Source: Chlorobaculum limnaeum
Lineage (GTDB): Bacteria > Bacteroidota > Chlorobiia > Chlorobiales > Chlorobiaceae
DNA length: 64,000 nt
Direction of reading: 5' to 3'
Assembly: GCF_001747405.1 (NCBI RefSeq)
Contig: NZ_CP017305.1
Coordinates: 2,002,001 to 2,066,000, forward strand
Numbering within the stretch: position 1 is the first letter of the stretch; each line of letters starts with the position of its first letter. The notes beneath the pieces are model-generated. The model was not told the origin of the DNA. It did not search any database and saw only the letters and a list, made by a program, of their open reading frames with translations. The position numbers and the translations under genes are program-made. Positions 41,498-51,428 of the stretch are shown piece by piece.

Positions 41498-44482
41498 ATG
41501 ATGAAGAAAAATCCAAACCTCCAGCCATCGAAAAAGGAACCGGGTGGCAATGCTCTCCAGCAACAGCCGTCGATCTCTTTTCCGGTCATTGGTATCGGCT
41601 CTTCAGCTGGTGGGTTAGAGGCGCTCGAGCTGTTCCTGAAAAATATCGCCCCGCCCTGCGGCATGGCCTTTGTAATCGTGCAGCATCTCGATCCAACCCA
41701 TAAAGGGATTCTTGTCGAACTGCTTCAGCGAGTCACTTCGATGCCTGTCACCCAGGTTACTGACAGGCTGAAAATCAAGCCAGACCACGTTTACGTCATT
41801 CCTCCAAACCAGAACATGACCATTTTGCACGGTGTACTCCACTTGCTCGATATGGTCAAGCCGAGGGGGCTTCGTTTGCCCATCGACTTTTTTTTCCGCT
41901 CCATGGCCGATGACCTGCAACAACACGCCATCGGCGTGATCCTTTCGGGCATGGGATCAGACGGAACACTCGGACTGCGCGCCATCAAGGAAAAGGGCGG
42001 GAGCGTTTTCATCCAGGACCCCGCCTCTTCGAAGTTCGACGGAATGCCCCGAAGCGCAATCGATGAAGGACTGGCCGATGTCGTGGCCCCGGTCGAAGAG
42101 CTTCCAGAGAAAATCATCACCTATCTGAAACATGTGCCGGTCACGAGCAGGTCGCCCATTGCTTTTGAAACCCACTCATTGAGCGCCCTTGAAAAAGTGA
42201 TCGTGCTGCTGCGTTCACAAACCGGTCACGATTTTTCTCTCTATAAAAAAAACACGGTATATCGGCGTATCGAGCGGCGTATGGGAATCCATCAGATCGA
42301 AAAGATCACCGACTATGTCCGGTTCCTGCAGGAAAATCCGCATGAAATAGAGTTGCTGTTCAAGGAGTTGCTGATTGGCGTAACCAGTTTCTTTCGCGAT
42401 CCGGCAGCCTGGGAGGCCCTCAAGAACAAGGCCATTCCCACGATTCTTGACGCACGGCCCGCAGGAGGAATAATCAGAGCCTGGGTGGCTGGATGTTCCA
42501 CCGGCGAGGAGGCTTATTCGCTTGCCATCGTTTTCAAGGAAGCAATCGCGAACCTCAAGCCGACGGGCGTATACAAGCTCCAGATTTTCGCGACCGATCT
42601 GGACAAGGATGCCATCGAAAAAGCCCGCGTAGCGCTCTATCCGCTCAATATTTCGGCCGATGTCACTCCGGATCGCCTCAAGCGTTTCTTTGAAAAGGAT
42701 GACCAGGGCTTCAGGATCAACAGGGAAATTCGGGAAGCCATCGTTTTTGCGCCCCACAATGTGATCATGGATCCGCCCTTCACCAAGCTCGATATTCTGG
42801 TCTGCCGCAACCTCCTGATTTACATGGAGCCGGAACTGCAAAAGAAACTGCTGCCGCTTTTCCATTACAGCCTCAACCCGGGAGGAATCCTGTTTCTCGG
42901 AAGTGCCGAGACGGTCGGTTCAAACGCTCATCTGTTCAAGCCGCTCGAAAGCCAGAACCGTATCTTCCGCCAGGTCAATCAGGCCGGAAGGTTGTCGCTT
43001 GTCGATTTTCCCGCATCATTCGTCCTTCCCTGGCGGGAACGGGCCGACCTGCCAGACCTGCCGGTCAAAGCGGCCGGAACCGAACTCAACCTTCAACTGC
43101 TGACGACTCAGCTCCTGCTCCAGCATTTTGCAGCCGCCGCGGTGTTGACCAACTATGAGGGCGATATCATCTACATCAGCGGCCGAACAGGCAAATATCT
43201 TGAACCGGCGGCGGGCAAAGCGAACCTCAACGTATTCGCCATGGCTCGCGAAGGACTTCGCTATGAGCTGAACGTTCTGTTCAACAGTGTACTCATTCAA
43301 AAAAAGGAGATGAGCAAAAAGCGGTTGGCCGTCGGGACGAACGGCAGCACGCGCATCGTGGATCTGACGGTCAAGCTTGTCGATACGCCGGATTTACTCA
43401 GAGGAACCGTTCTGATCGTTTTTGCCGATGTCGCGGATAAACATGGCGACGCCGATCATCGCCAGACAACGGCCGAGACAGCAGACGACAGCCGTCTGAG
43501 ATTGCTCGAAGATGAACTTCGCCAGGCGAAGGATGAGGTCTTCACCATCAGGGAAGAGATGCAGACCTCGCAGGAGGAACTCAAGTCGACGAATGAAGAG
43601 ATGCAGTCAGCCAACGAGGAGCTGCAAAGCACGAACGAGGAGCTGACCACCTCAAAGGAGGAAATGCAGTCACTGAATGAGGAGCTTCAGACCGTGAACC
43701 AGGAGCTGCAATCAAAGGTAAGCGACCTTTTGCAGGCCAACAATGACATGAAAAACCTGCTGAACAGTACCGACATAGCCACCCTTTTCCTCGACGACGA
43801 TCTCAATGTACGCCGCTTCACCACGCGCACGGCAACGCTGATCAAACTGATTCCCACCGACATAGGACGGCCCATCACCGACATCGTCACCGATCTGAAA
43901 TATCCCTCGCTTCCCGAAGATGCCCGAAGAGTGCTGCATAACCTGGTCTACAGTGAACGGCAGGTCTCGACCAACGATGGGCGATGGTTTACGGTGAAAA
44001 TCATGCCGTACCGTACCCAGGAAAACAGGATCGACGGTCTGGTGATCACCTTCACCGACATCACCAATGCCAAGCAGTTCGAGCAGAACCTTCGACAGAT
44101 CGAGGAGACTTGCCGGTTTTTGATAGAAACGATGCCATTCGGCTCCATGCTTCAGGATTCAGATGGTAAAATCCTGATGGTGAACCGGGAGACTGAACGC
44201 ATGTCAGGAATGTCGATGGAAGAGCTCAGCGGCAAAACGCTGGCAGAACTGCGATGGAAACTTTTCCGGGAAGACGGTTCGGAGCTGTCTCCCGCCGACT
44301 ATCCCTCGACGATTGCGCTTCTCTCCGGCCAGCCCGTCAGGGATGTCGTTCTGCGCATGGAACAGCCCTACGGCACGGCTGCCCGATGGATCAGGCTCAG
44401 CGCCATTCCGCATTTGCCCGATGGATCAGAAAAACCCCGCCAGGTCTATACAACCATTGTTGAAATCAACGCCCCGAACTGA
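41498..44482 (+). CDS. CheB-CheR fusion with PAS domains
   Basis: The 994-residue protein joins several signalling modules. A CheB methylesterase domain (about residues 25-210) keeps the Ser-His-Asp triad (IGSSAGGLEAL, IVQHLDPTHKG, MGSDGTLGLRA). A CheR methyltransferase domain (about 225-490) has VAGCSTGEEAYSLA for SAM binding and FKELLIGVTSFFRDP. A long coiled coil (about 665-750) consists of repeated NEE units (STNEEMQSANEELQSTNEE), and two PAS domains follow. Fusions of this type usually tie methylation to a kinase. Here the next gene, three bases on, encodes one. The IS end lies 34 bases before the ATG, so the original promoter may be gone. No methyl-accepting receptor or flagellar gene is near. 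Confidence 0.92.
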   Translation: MMKKNPNLQPSKKEPGGNALQQQPSISFPVIGIGSSAGGLEALELFLKNIAPPCGMAFVIVQHLDPTHKGILVELLQRVTSMPVTQVTDRLKIKPDHVYVIPPNQNMTILHGVLHLLDMVKPRGLRLPIDFFFRSMADDLQQHAIGVILSGMGSDGTLGLRAIKEKGGSVFIQDPASSKFDGMPRSAIDEGLADVVAPVEELPEKIITYLKHVPVTSRSPIAFETHSLSALEKVIVLLRSQTGHDFSLYKKNTVYRRIERRMGIHQIEKITDYVRFLQENPHEIELLFKELLIGVTSFFRDPAAWEALKNKAIPTILDARPAGGIIRAWVAGCSTGEEAYSLAIVFKEAIANLKPTGVYKLQIFATDLDKDAIEKARVALYPLNISADVTPDRLKRFFEKDDQGFRINREIREAIVFAPHNVIMDPPFTKLDILVCRNLLIYMEPELQKKLLPLFHYSLNPGGILFLGSAETVGSNAHLFKPLESQNRIFRQVNQAGRLSLVDFPASFVLPWRERADLPDLPVKAAGTELNLQLLTTQLLLQHFAAAAVLTNYEGDIIYISGRTGKYLEPAAGKANLNVFAMAREGLRYELNVLFNSVLIQKKEMSKKRLAVGTNGSTRIVDLTVKLVDTPDLLRGTVLIVFADVADKHGDADHRQTTAETADDSRLRLLEDELRQAKDEVFTIREEMQTSQEELKSTNEEMQSANEELQSTNEELTTSKEEMQSLNEELQTVNQELQSKVSDLLQANNDMKNLLNSTDIATLFLDDDLNVRRFTTRTATLIKLIPTDIGRPITDIVTDLKYPSLPEDARRVLHNLVYSERQVSTNDGRWFTVKIMPYRTQENRIDGLVITFTDITNAKQFEQNLRQIEETCRFLIETMPFGSMLQDSDGKILMVNRETERMSGMSMEELSGKTLAELRWKLFREDGSELSPADYPSTIALLSGQPVRDVVLRMEQPYGTAARWIRLSAIPHLPDGSEKPRQVYTTIVEINAPN

Positions 44483-44485
44483 CAC

Positions 44486-46300
44486 TTGGATGAACCATTT
44501 TACTCAGGAGAAGCGCTCATGGACAAAAAAAGACCCGCGACCGGTGAATATTCCGAACTGCGGCGGAAAGCCGAAGAACGTCTGACTGAACGCCAGAAGG
44601 GAACGCCACTCTTATCCGCATCGGATGTAGAGCTGAGACACCTCATCCATGACCTTTCGGTTCATGAGATCGAGCTCGAAATGCAGAAGGATGAGTTGCT
44701 GCAAACGACGGCAAGTCTCGAAAAGTCACAAATGGATTTGCAACAAGCGCTCGATCGCTACACGCATCTTTATGATTTCGCTCCCGTTGGTTACCTGACA
44801 CTGGCGCGTGACAGTAAAATACTGGAAGCAAATCTGACGGTGGCAAAACTGCTGGGCGTCGAACGCGGCCTGCTGAAAGGCTCCCGATTTTCAACATACG
44901 TCACTGAAGATAGCCTTCCGGTTTTCGATACCCTGATGGAGCGGGTGTTCGAAAGCTACTCCCCAGGGAGCTGCCAGGTCAGGCTCCGGGAATCCGGTCA
45001 ACAGGGCAAACTGTCGAGCCATGGCGCAATGAGAGCGAGCCTGAAAACTTTCAATATCGATGCCGTCATCAGCGACGACCTGAATACGTGCCATGTCGCG
45101 CTCTCTGATATCAGCCGTCAAAAAGAGGTCGAACTCGACAACGCGCTGCTACAGGAAGAGCTGGCGCAGGCACAAAAGATGGATGCTATCGGCAGGCTTG
45201 CAGGCGGCATAGCCCACGATTACAACAACATTCTCGCAGCCATTCTCGGCAACGCGGAACTGGCGCTCCGCAAGACAAGCACCGATTACCCGATGCGCGA
45301 AAACCTCGAAGCAATCATCAAGGCAACAAAGCGTTCCGCAGAACTGACGGCACAGCTTCTCGGATTTGCGAGAAAGCAGGACGTGATTCCGAAAATTCTT
45401 CTTCTGGACTCGGCGGTCGAATCGGCGCTGGCGATGCTGCGGAGACTGATCGGCGAGAATATCGTGGTCGACTGGCAACCTTCCGACGAAATGGATTATG
45501 TAATGATGGATCCTGTCCAGATCGATCAGATACTGATCAACCTCTGTGTGAATGCCCGTGATGCCATCATCGGGAACGGCAGGATCACCATCAGGACAAA
45601 AGGAATCCAGATCACGCTGTCGGACTGCAAGCATGGCCACTGCTGCAAGACTCCCGGTAAATATGTGATGCTCTCAGTGGAAGATAACGGAACCGGAATC
45701 GATAAAGGCACCCTGCCGTATATTTACGAGCCGTTCTTTACCACCAAGGCGCATGGCCTCGGAACCGGACTTGGCCTATCGACAGTCTATGGCATAGTAA
45801 AGCAGAATTTCGGCTTTCTCGAGTGCACGAGCGAACCGGGTAAAGGCGCCAGGTTCGTCATTTATCTTCCCCGATACCGAAAGCTCATTTCGGATGATGT
45901 CTCTCTGCCGCCGGAAGAACCCGTCATAAACGGCAAAGGGTCGATACTCCTCGTGGAGGATGATGCTGAAATCCTTGGCATCGTCAAAAGCATGCTCGAG
46001 AGCGCCGGATATTCTGTCCATGCGGTTCTGACCCCTTCCGAGGCCATCCGGAAAGCGTCAGAACAGATTTATGGAATCAGATTGCTGCTCACCGACGTCG
46101 TCATGCCTGAGATGAACGGCACCGAACTCGCTCAAAAGCTCAAAGCGTTAATTCCCGGTCTAAAAATCATGTTCATGTCCGGATATACCGCTGACGTTAT
46201 TGCGGACTGCAAAGTTCTCGATAAAGACATCAGCTTTATCCAGAAACCGTTCTCCGTCTCAAATCTCACCAGGGCAGTCGAAGAGATACTGAAAATCTGA
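44486..46300 (+). CDS. PAS hybrid histidine kinase with C-terminal receiver
   Basis: This 604-residue protein starts three bases after the CheB/CheR gene. Order: an N-terminal helix with a heptad pattern (LRHLIHDLSVHEIELEMQKD), a PAS domain (YDFAPVGYLTLARDSKILEAN), a HisKA domain with the unusual HDYNN box (GGIAHDYNNILAAILGN), the ATPase domain (INLCVNARDAII, VEDNGTGIDKGTLP, GTGLGLSTVYGIV), and a receiver (SILLVEDDAEILGIV, Asp in LLLTDVVMPEMNG, Lys in FIQKPFS). No transmembrane helix is seen, so it is cytoplasmic. It probably receives input from the CheB/CheR/PAS partner. The output target is unknown. Confidence 0.93.
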   Translation: MDEPFYSGEALMDKKRPATGEYSELRRKAEERLTERQKGTPLLSASDVELRHLIHDLSVHEIELEMQKDELLQTTASLEKSQMDLQQALDRYTHLYDFAPVGYLTLARDSKILEANLTVAKLLGVERGLLKGSRFSTYVTEDSLPVFDTLMERVFESYSPGSCQVRLRESGQQGKLSSHGAMRASLKTFNIDAVISDDLNTCHVALSDISRQKEVELDNALLQEELAQAQKMDAIGRLAGGIAHDYNNILAAILGNAELALRKTSTDYPMRENLEAIIKATKRSAELTAQLLGFARKQDVIPKILLLDSAVESALAMLRRLIGENIVVDWQPSDEMDYVMMDPVQIDQILINLCVNARDAIIGNGRITIRTKGIQITLSDCKHGHCCKTPGKYVMLSVEDNGTGIDKGTLPYIYEPFFTTKAHGLGTGLGLSTVYGIVKQNFGFLECTSEPGKGARFVIYLPRYRKLISDDVSLPPEEPVINGKGSILLVEDDAEILGIVKSMLESAGYSVHAVLTPSEAIRKASEQIYGIRLLLTDVVMPEMNGTELAQKLKALIPGLKIMFMSGYTADVIADCKVLDKDISFIQKPFSVSNLTRAVEEILKI

Positions 46301-46501
46301 CCGCCTTTTGATATTTGCCGCTTCATGAAATGATCCAGGCTGCCGATAAACAAAAGCTGAACGCGGGGCTTTTCCTGTGGCTTTTTTGAGATCGACCGGC
46401 ACAAGATTCGAACGTTTGACCTCAACCGCGCCGGTTTGAGAACAACACGCGCCAATGTCAAAACCGTTAGCCGATCAACATCAACTTTTATAACTGGCAA
46501 T

Positions 46502-48334
46502 TCAGGCCGAAATCACTGACTTCCCCTCCAGATCAAGCAGTACGAAGGTCAGCGGCGTGTCGGGGAGCCATTGGCGGCAGACGCGGTGGCAGGCGTTGGC
46601 GATAGCCGGATAGAGCGGTTCGTCGATGGTGAAGGGGATGAGTTCGGTCACGTTCCGGACGAGGCGAAGGTCGGCGAGCTGGCTGGTGATCTCCGGTCTG
46701 TAACCGAGGTCAGCGGCGAGATTGGCGAGCCAATGGGGATCGAGCGGGACGACGCGGCTGGAGAGGTCAGCCTGGCCTTGGGCGAGCTTGGTGGCTTTGG
46801 CGAGCATGACCCCGACGATGACGCGGCTGAACCCGCCATGCTCACGCGCCATTTCGAGGGTGCGCCCGATGGAGTTGCCGTAGTGAATGCAGGCAAGCTC
46901 CGGCAGATCGGTGAAAAGTGCGCGGAGGTGGCGTTCACTCCGGAGACCGGAGGTGAGGGCGATGGTGGCGCAGCCGTTGGCGGCGGCCACGGCGATGGCG
47001 TTGCGGATGCTGGCGAGCCACGCCTCCATCGAGTAGGGAACGACCTCTCCGCTCGTGCCGAGAATCGAGATGCCGCCGGTGATGCCAAGCCGCTTGTTCA
47101 TCGTTTTGCGGGCGACAGCCTCCCCGCCCGGCGCTGAAATCGTGACCGCGACGGCGTGGCGCAACCCGCGCTGCCGCAGCGCTTCGGCGATGCACTCCCG
47201 GATCATCCGGCGCGGCACCGGGTTGATCGCCGGTTCGCCGGGCGGAATCTCCAGCCCCGGCAGCGTCACCCTGCCGACTCCCTCGCCTTGCAGAAATCGC
47301 ACCTCGTCCGGGTCGCCGTCTGGCAGCAGCGAAACCTCGCTGACGATCAAGAGGCCGTGAGTCACGTCGGGATCGTCGCCCGCGAACTTGCGCACGCCGC
47401 ACCGCGCACGCCCTTGCTCCGCGCGGTACGAGACGATGCCGAAGCTGGCGACTTTGCCGGACGGCAGCGTGATCGTGACCGAGTCGGGCGCAGCGCCGTC
47501 AAGCAGCGCGATCATGGCAGCTTTCGTGGCCGCGGCGGCGCAGGCTCCGGTGGTGTAGCCTGTCCGGAGCGGCTTCAGGTCGGCGCGTTCCGTCAGGCGA
47601 GCTTCGAGGTCTTCGGCGGAGAAGACAATGGTATCCCAGGTCGGGGCGACTGGGCGGCGGATGACGACGACGGGAATCCCGCACCGTTCGGCGACCCGGA
47701 GCTTCACCGGGAAAAAGCCGGACTCGCCACTCTCCTTCGCGAGCAGGCAATCGACTCCATGCTCCCGCACCAGCGCTTCGAGCGCCTCGTCCGGGCCGTC
47801 GGGACTCATCGGCAGCAGCTTCGCTTCGGGAAAGCCTTCGCGCCGCGCCTGTTCGATGGAGGTGCGAGTTGGCAGAATCCGCAGAAGCATCTCGCTCCGA
47901 CGCCACCACGGGCGCAACGGGGCGATGGATTGCACGCCGGTCAGCGCGAGGAGTTTAGCGGGAGCGAGCCGCTCCAGGAGGCCGAGGGCTTCGGTGAAGT
48001 CGGCCACCGGATGAATCCACAATGCTGACGGAAGTGGCGAGACCGGCCTGTCGAAGCGGATCAGGCGAACGGCGAGGCGCTGGCAAACCTCGAACAGCGA
48101 GTGGTGCAAATGCGATGCAAAGGGATGAGCGGCGTCGATGACAAGGCGGACGTTACGAGAAGCGACGAGTTCTGCCATCGCCGCCTCGTCGAGCGAGCCG
48201 TGGCGAAACTCGCCGTGCGAGGTCGCGAATGGCTCGACGCGGCTTCTGGTCGAGTAGATGAAGGGCCGCGCGAGCCGGTCGCAGAGCGCCGCCGCCTGCC
48301 GCCCCTCGGTCGTACCGCCGAAGAGCAGAATCAT
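46502..48334 (-). CDS. cbiJD: CbiJ-CbiD fusion (precorrin-6A reductase and C1-methyltransferase)
   Basis: The 610-residue protein joins two corrin enzymes. Residues 1-245 are CbiJ/CobK (ILLFGGTTEGRQAAALCDRL at the start, VIDAAHPFASHLH, LLAKESGESGFFPVKL), which reduces cobalt-precorrin-6A. Residues about 275-610 are CbiD (LRTGYTTGACAAAATKAAM, LPSGKVASFGIV, NKRLGITGGISILGTSGEV), which methylates C1 of cobalt-precorrin-5B using SAM. The ATG at 48334 begins the CbiJ fold. It is the last gene of the cobalamin operon, ten bases after cbiGF. The fusion joins consecutive steps. Confidence 0.92.
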   Translation of the reverse strand: MILLFGGTTEGRQAAALCDRLARPFIYSTRSRVEPFATSHGEFRHGSLDEAAMAELVASRNVRLVIDAAHPFASHLHHSLFEVCQRLAVRLIRFDRPVSPLPSALWIHPVADFTEALGLLERLAPAKLLALTGVQSIAPLRPWWRRSEMLLRILPTRTSIEQARREGFPEAKLLPMSPDGPDEALEALVREHGVDCLLAKESGESGFFPVKLRVAERCGIPVVVIRRPVAPTWDTIVFSAEDLEARLTERADLKPLRTGYTTGACAAAATKAAMIALLDGAAPDSVTITLPSGKVASFGIVSYRAEQGRARCGVRKFAGDDPDVTHGLLIVSEVSLLPDGDPDEVRFLQGEGVGRVTLPGLEIPPGEPAINPVPRRMIRECIAEALRQRGLRHAVAVTISAPGGEAVARKTMNKRLGITGGISILGTSGEVVPYSMEAWLASIRNAIAVAAANGCATIALTSGLRSERHLRALFTDLPELACIHYGNSIGRTLEMAREHGGFSRVIVGVMLAKATKLAQGQADLSSRVVPLDPHWLANLAADLGYRPEITSQLADLRLVRNVTELIPFTIDEPLYPAIANACHRVCRQWLPDTPLTFVLLDLEGKSVISA

Positions 48335-48344
48335 GCTGCCCCCC

Positions 48345-50219
48345 TCATGTGCCGCGCCCTTCGCGGAAGCCGTGGGTGAACGCTGGATCGTAGAGCTTCG
48401 AGCGACCGCCGCGCGCGCCGATCGCTTCGCCGACCACGAGCAGCACCGTGCGGCTCTTGCCGCTCTCTTGCACAAGCGCCGACAGCTCGTCGAGCCGCCC
48501 GCGCCACACCTGCTGGTCGTCCCAGGTAAGCCGGTAGCAGACCGCCACAGGGGTTTCGGGCGGGTAGTGTTCGAGCAATTCCGACTGCACCTCGTCGCTC
48601 CACTCGGCGCTGAGATAGACGCACATGGTCGCCCGCGCGCGGGCCAGCTCCGAGAGCCGCTCCCTGACCGGCACCGGCGTGCGCCCGCTGCCGCGCGTCA
48701 GGATGATGGTCTGCACCTTTTCCGGCACGGTGAACTGCGACTGCAACACCGCCGCCGCCGCCTGGAACGACGACACGCCCGGCACGATTTCGTACTCGAA
48801 CCCTTCGGCGTCGAAAAAGGCCATCTGCTCCTGGATCGCCCCGTAGATCGAGGGATCGCCGGTGTGCAGCCGCACGACGAATTTGCCCCGACGGCAGAAG
48901 CTCGCCATCAGCGCGAATTGCTCTTCGAGCGAGAGCGAAGCCGAACTCCGCACCAGCGCCCCCGGTTTGGCGCAGTGGGTCAGCTTCTCCGGCACAAGGC
49001 TGCCTGCGTAGAGGATCAGGTCGGCCTGTTCGAGGTAGCGCCTGCCTTTGAGCGTCACCAGCTCCGGATCGCCCGGCCCGGCCCCGACAATGGCGATGCG
49101 CCCCCGCCGTTCGGCTCCGCGCAAGAGGCTGACGGCAAAGGTGTAGTGGCGCGGCTCTCCCTCGGGAACGCCCGCCAGCGCAACCTTGCGCTTTTCGACC
49201 AGCCACCGGTTCACGCCCGAAAGCAGCGCCGCCGAAGCCTCGGAGACGCTACGCACGCCGGTCTTGCGGAAAACGACATCAGACGGATTGGGTACCGGCC
49301 CGGCGCTTTCGAGCAGCTCCGGCGCGAAGCCCTTCAGCGTCGTGCCACACGCTTCGGCAAAGACGACGAAAGCCTGTTCGTCCAGCTTGAAATCGACCGA
49401 CCCCACGCTGCGGATCGAACGTGGCGAAAACCCGGCAGCGGCGAACTCCGCCATGATGGAGCTGACGAAGCGTTCGGGATCGATGCCCCGCTCCGACCCG
49501 ACCCCGACGCAGAGCACCTTCGGACGATAGAAAACTGTCTGCACCGGCGCGTCGATGAGACGTGGTGTGACGGCGAGCAGCAGTCGGCAGGTGCTGAAAT
49601 CGACCTGTTCGTAGTAATATGCAATCGTGACGAACGGCGGCGCGGTGCGTTCGAGCTGGTCGGTGAGCGAGTCGCGAACGTCGAGCAGCAGCGTGGTCGG
49701 CTCGTGGTTCACGAACGCAGCCATCGCCGTGGTCATCGATTCACCCGCGAACGGCGAAGCGAACTCGACGCTCCACCCCTCTTCGCGCCCCAGAATGTCG
49801 AGCGGCCACAACCCCTGCACGTCGCTCGACGTGCTCAGCACCGCCTGCGCTCCGAGCAGCCGCGCAACCCGCCCGGCCAGCGCATTCGCCCCGCCCGCAT
49901 GGCCCGACAAGACGCTCTGGACGAAGCGCCCCGCCTCGTCGCAGTTGATGACCGCCGGGTCGCGCTGCTTGCCCTGCAACACCGGCGCGATCGCGCGCAC
50001 ACAGATGCCGAGCGAGCCGATAAAGAGAAAGGCGTCGAACTTGCCGAACGACTGCCGGACAAAGGCGGGGACGCTCTCGACCTGTTCCGCCAGTTCAGAG
50101 TTCCGAAACGAGAACAACCCGCATCCGGTAAAACCGTCCGCCACGAGCAGGTTTTTCAGTGCGTGACCGAGCGCGATTCCGGTTTCGGTGAGGGCGATAA
50201 TAGCGATTCGTTTGTGCAT
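48345..50219 (-). CDS. cbiGF: CbiG-CbiF fusion (cobalt-precorrin-5A hydrolase and precorrin-4 C11-methyltransferase)
   Basis: The 624-residue protein has CbiG in residues 1-345 ([66 protein letters not shown]), which opens the lactone ring after ring contraction. CbiF/CobM follows from about residue 375 ([49 protein letters not shown]), which methylates C11. The two domains act consecutively in the anaerobic pathway. It lies three bases downstream of cbiET, in the same operon. Confidence 0.93.
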   Translation of the reverse strand: MHKRIAIIALTETGIALGHALKNLLVADGFTGCGLFSFRNSELAEQVESVPAFVRQSFGKFDAFLFIGSLGICVRAIAPVLQGKQRDPAVINCDEAGRFVQSVLSGHAGGANALAGRVARLLGAQAVLSTSSDVQGLWPLDILGREEGWSVEFASPFAGESMTTAMAAFVNHEPTTLLLDVRDSLTDQLERTAPPFVTIAYYYEQVDFSTCRLLLAVTPRLIDAPVQTVFYRPKVLCVGVGSERGIDPERFVSSIMAEFAAAGFSPRSIRSVGSVDFKLDEQAFVVFAEACGTTLKGFAPELLESAGPVPNPSDVVFRKTGVRSVSEASAALLSGVNRWLVEKRKVALAGVPEGEPRHYTFAVSLLRGAERRGRIAIVGAGPGDPELVTLKGRRYLEQADLILYAGSLVPEKLTHCAKPGALVRSSASLSLEEQFALMASFCRRGKFVVRLHTGDPSIYGAIQEQMAFFDAEGFEYEIVPGVSSFQAAAAVLQSQFTVPEKVQTIILTRGSGRTPVPVRERLSELARARATMCVYLSAEWSDEVQSELLEHYPPETPVAVCYRLTWDDQQVWRGRLDELSALVQESGKSRTVLLVVGEAIGARGGRSKLYDPAFTHGFREGRGT

Positions 50220-50222
50220 GGG

Positions 50223-51428
50223 TTATGGGTTTAATTTCGCCGCCTTCATCACAGCCACGGGATTGTGGTCGCCGACAGCGAGGCGCAGCGGCTCGGCGAG
50301 TTCCATGCCGCAGCGGGCGGCGCTCGCGGCGAAGGCGCTGGCGCTCGACTCGCGGACAGCGTTCATGACCAGCCGGCCACCGGGAGCGAGATGGTTAGCG
50401 ACGGCGGCGAACAGCTCGCCCAGCCGGTCGCCGTGGCCGCCGATGAAGACCGCATCGACTCCATCGCTGCCGCAGAGGGCGCGGTGATTTTGTTCGAGGA
50501 AGTCGCCCATCACCTTCGCGATGCCGGGCGCTCCGAAGCGCCGGGCGTTGGTTTCCAGCAAGGCGTCGCACTCGGGGCGCTTCTCGAAGGCGGTCACCGC
50601 GAGGCCCGGAAACTGGAGCCTCGCTTCGATGGCCACCGAGCCGGTGCAGAATCCCACGTCCCAGAAGGTGCGCGCCCGGCCCAGCTCCAGCGCGGCGAGG
50701 GCGGCCAGGCGAAAGGGCATTTTGGTAATCATGTTGGGCCGCCCCGGCAAGCCGTCGAACAGGTTTTCGGGAATGCCGAACCGGCGCTTCGGCGGCTCCG
50801 TGGCTTCGAGCAAAAGGCAGTTCAGGCGGCCAAATTCCATCCCGGCGGCTTCCTCCAACGTGCAGTGCCTCACCCGCTCTTCGCTGCCGCCAAGCGCTTC
50901 TCCGACCACCATGCGGTAGCCCGAATAGCCGAAATCGAGCATTCGACGCGCAACCTCTGGCGGGGTTTTGCGGGTGTCGGTCAGGACGCCGATGAGCCGT
51001 TCGCCCCCGATCAGGGCGCGATCCAGCTCCTCCCAGCTTCGCCCGGTGAGCGAGGCGTGGCGCATCGACTGGTACGGAATCAGGCAGCGCTGCGCGAGCA
51101 TCTGGAGCGAGTGAAACGACGGAAAGCTTTGGATCGAGACGCCAGGAAAGCGCTTCTGCAAAGTCGCGCCGAAGCCGTAAAAAAACGGGTCGCCCGAAAC
51201 GAACACCACCACCGGCTCGTCGGCTTCAGCAAGTTGTGACAGCACCCCGTCAATCGGCGGCGCGATGGTGATCCAGCGGAAGGTGGATGGCAGTAAAGCA
51301 CCAACAATTTCGCGATGGCGATTTCCGCCCGCGAAGATGCGAGACGCACCAATAGCCGCGATGGCGGCGAAATCGAGATGCGGCTCCGCGCTGTCGCTGA
51401 GGCCGATGAGCGTGAACTGCTCAGACAT
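50223..51428 (-). CDS. cbiET: CbiE-CbiT (CobL-like) bifunctional methyltransferase
   Basis: The 401-residue protein combines CbiE (residues 1-200: LIGLSDSAEPHLDFAAIAA, VVVFVSGDPFFYGFGATL, FPSFHSLQMLAQR), which methylates C5, with CbiT (residues about 225-401: GRPNMITKMPFRLAALAAL, FWDVGFCTGSVAIEARL), which methylates C15 and removes the acetate side chain of ring C. This is the CobL layout. The first CbiE glycine motif is slightly degenerate (LIGLSDSAE in place of GIGPG). It overlaps the cbiHC end by eight bases. Confidence 0.92.
   Translation of the reverse strand: MSEQFTLIGLSDSAEPHLDFAAIAAIGASRIFAGGNRHREIVGALLPSTFRWITIAPPIDGVLSQLAEADEPVVVFVSGDPFFYGFGATLQKRFPGVSIQSFPSFHSLQMLAQRCLIPYQSMRHASLTGRSWEELDRALIGGERLIGVLTDTRKTPPEVARRMLDFGYSGYRMVVGEALGGSEERVRHCTLEEAAGMEFGRLNCLLLEATEPPKRRFGIPENLFDGLPGRPNMITKMPFRLAALAALELGRARTFWDVGFCTGSVAIEARLQFPGLAVTAFEKRPECDALLETNARRFGAPGIAKVMGDFLEQNHRALCGSDGVDAVFIGGHGDRLGELFAAVANHLAPGGRLVMNAVRESSASAFAASAARCGMELAEPLRLAVGDHNPVAVMKAAKLNP

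Noticed and set aside
43540-43730. Apparent repeat array (AACGAGGAGCTGCA-like units)
   Set aside because: Not CRISPR or satellite. It is the codon pattern of the NEE-rich coiled coil inside the CheB/CheR protein.
46394-46436. Second tRNA-like 3' fragment (GTTCGAATCTTG on the minus strand)
   Set aside because: The T-arm does not pair well (two mismatches) and no acceptor partner is visible. A degenerate remnant is possible but not supportable.
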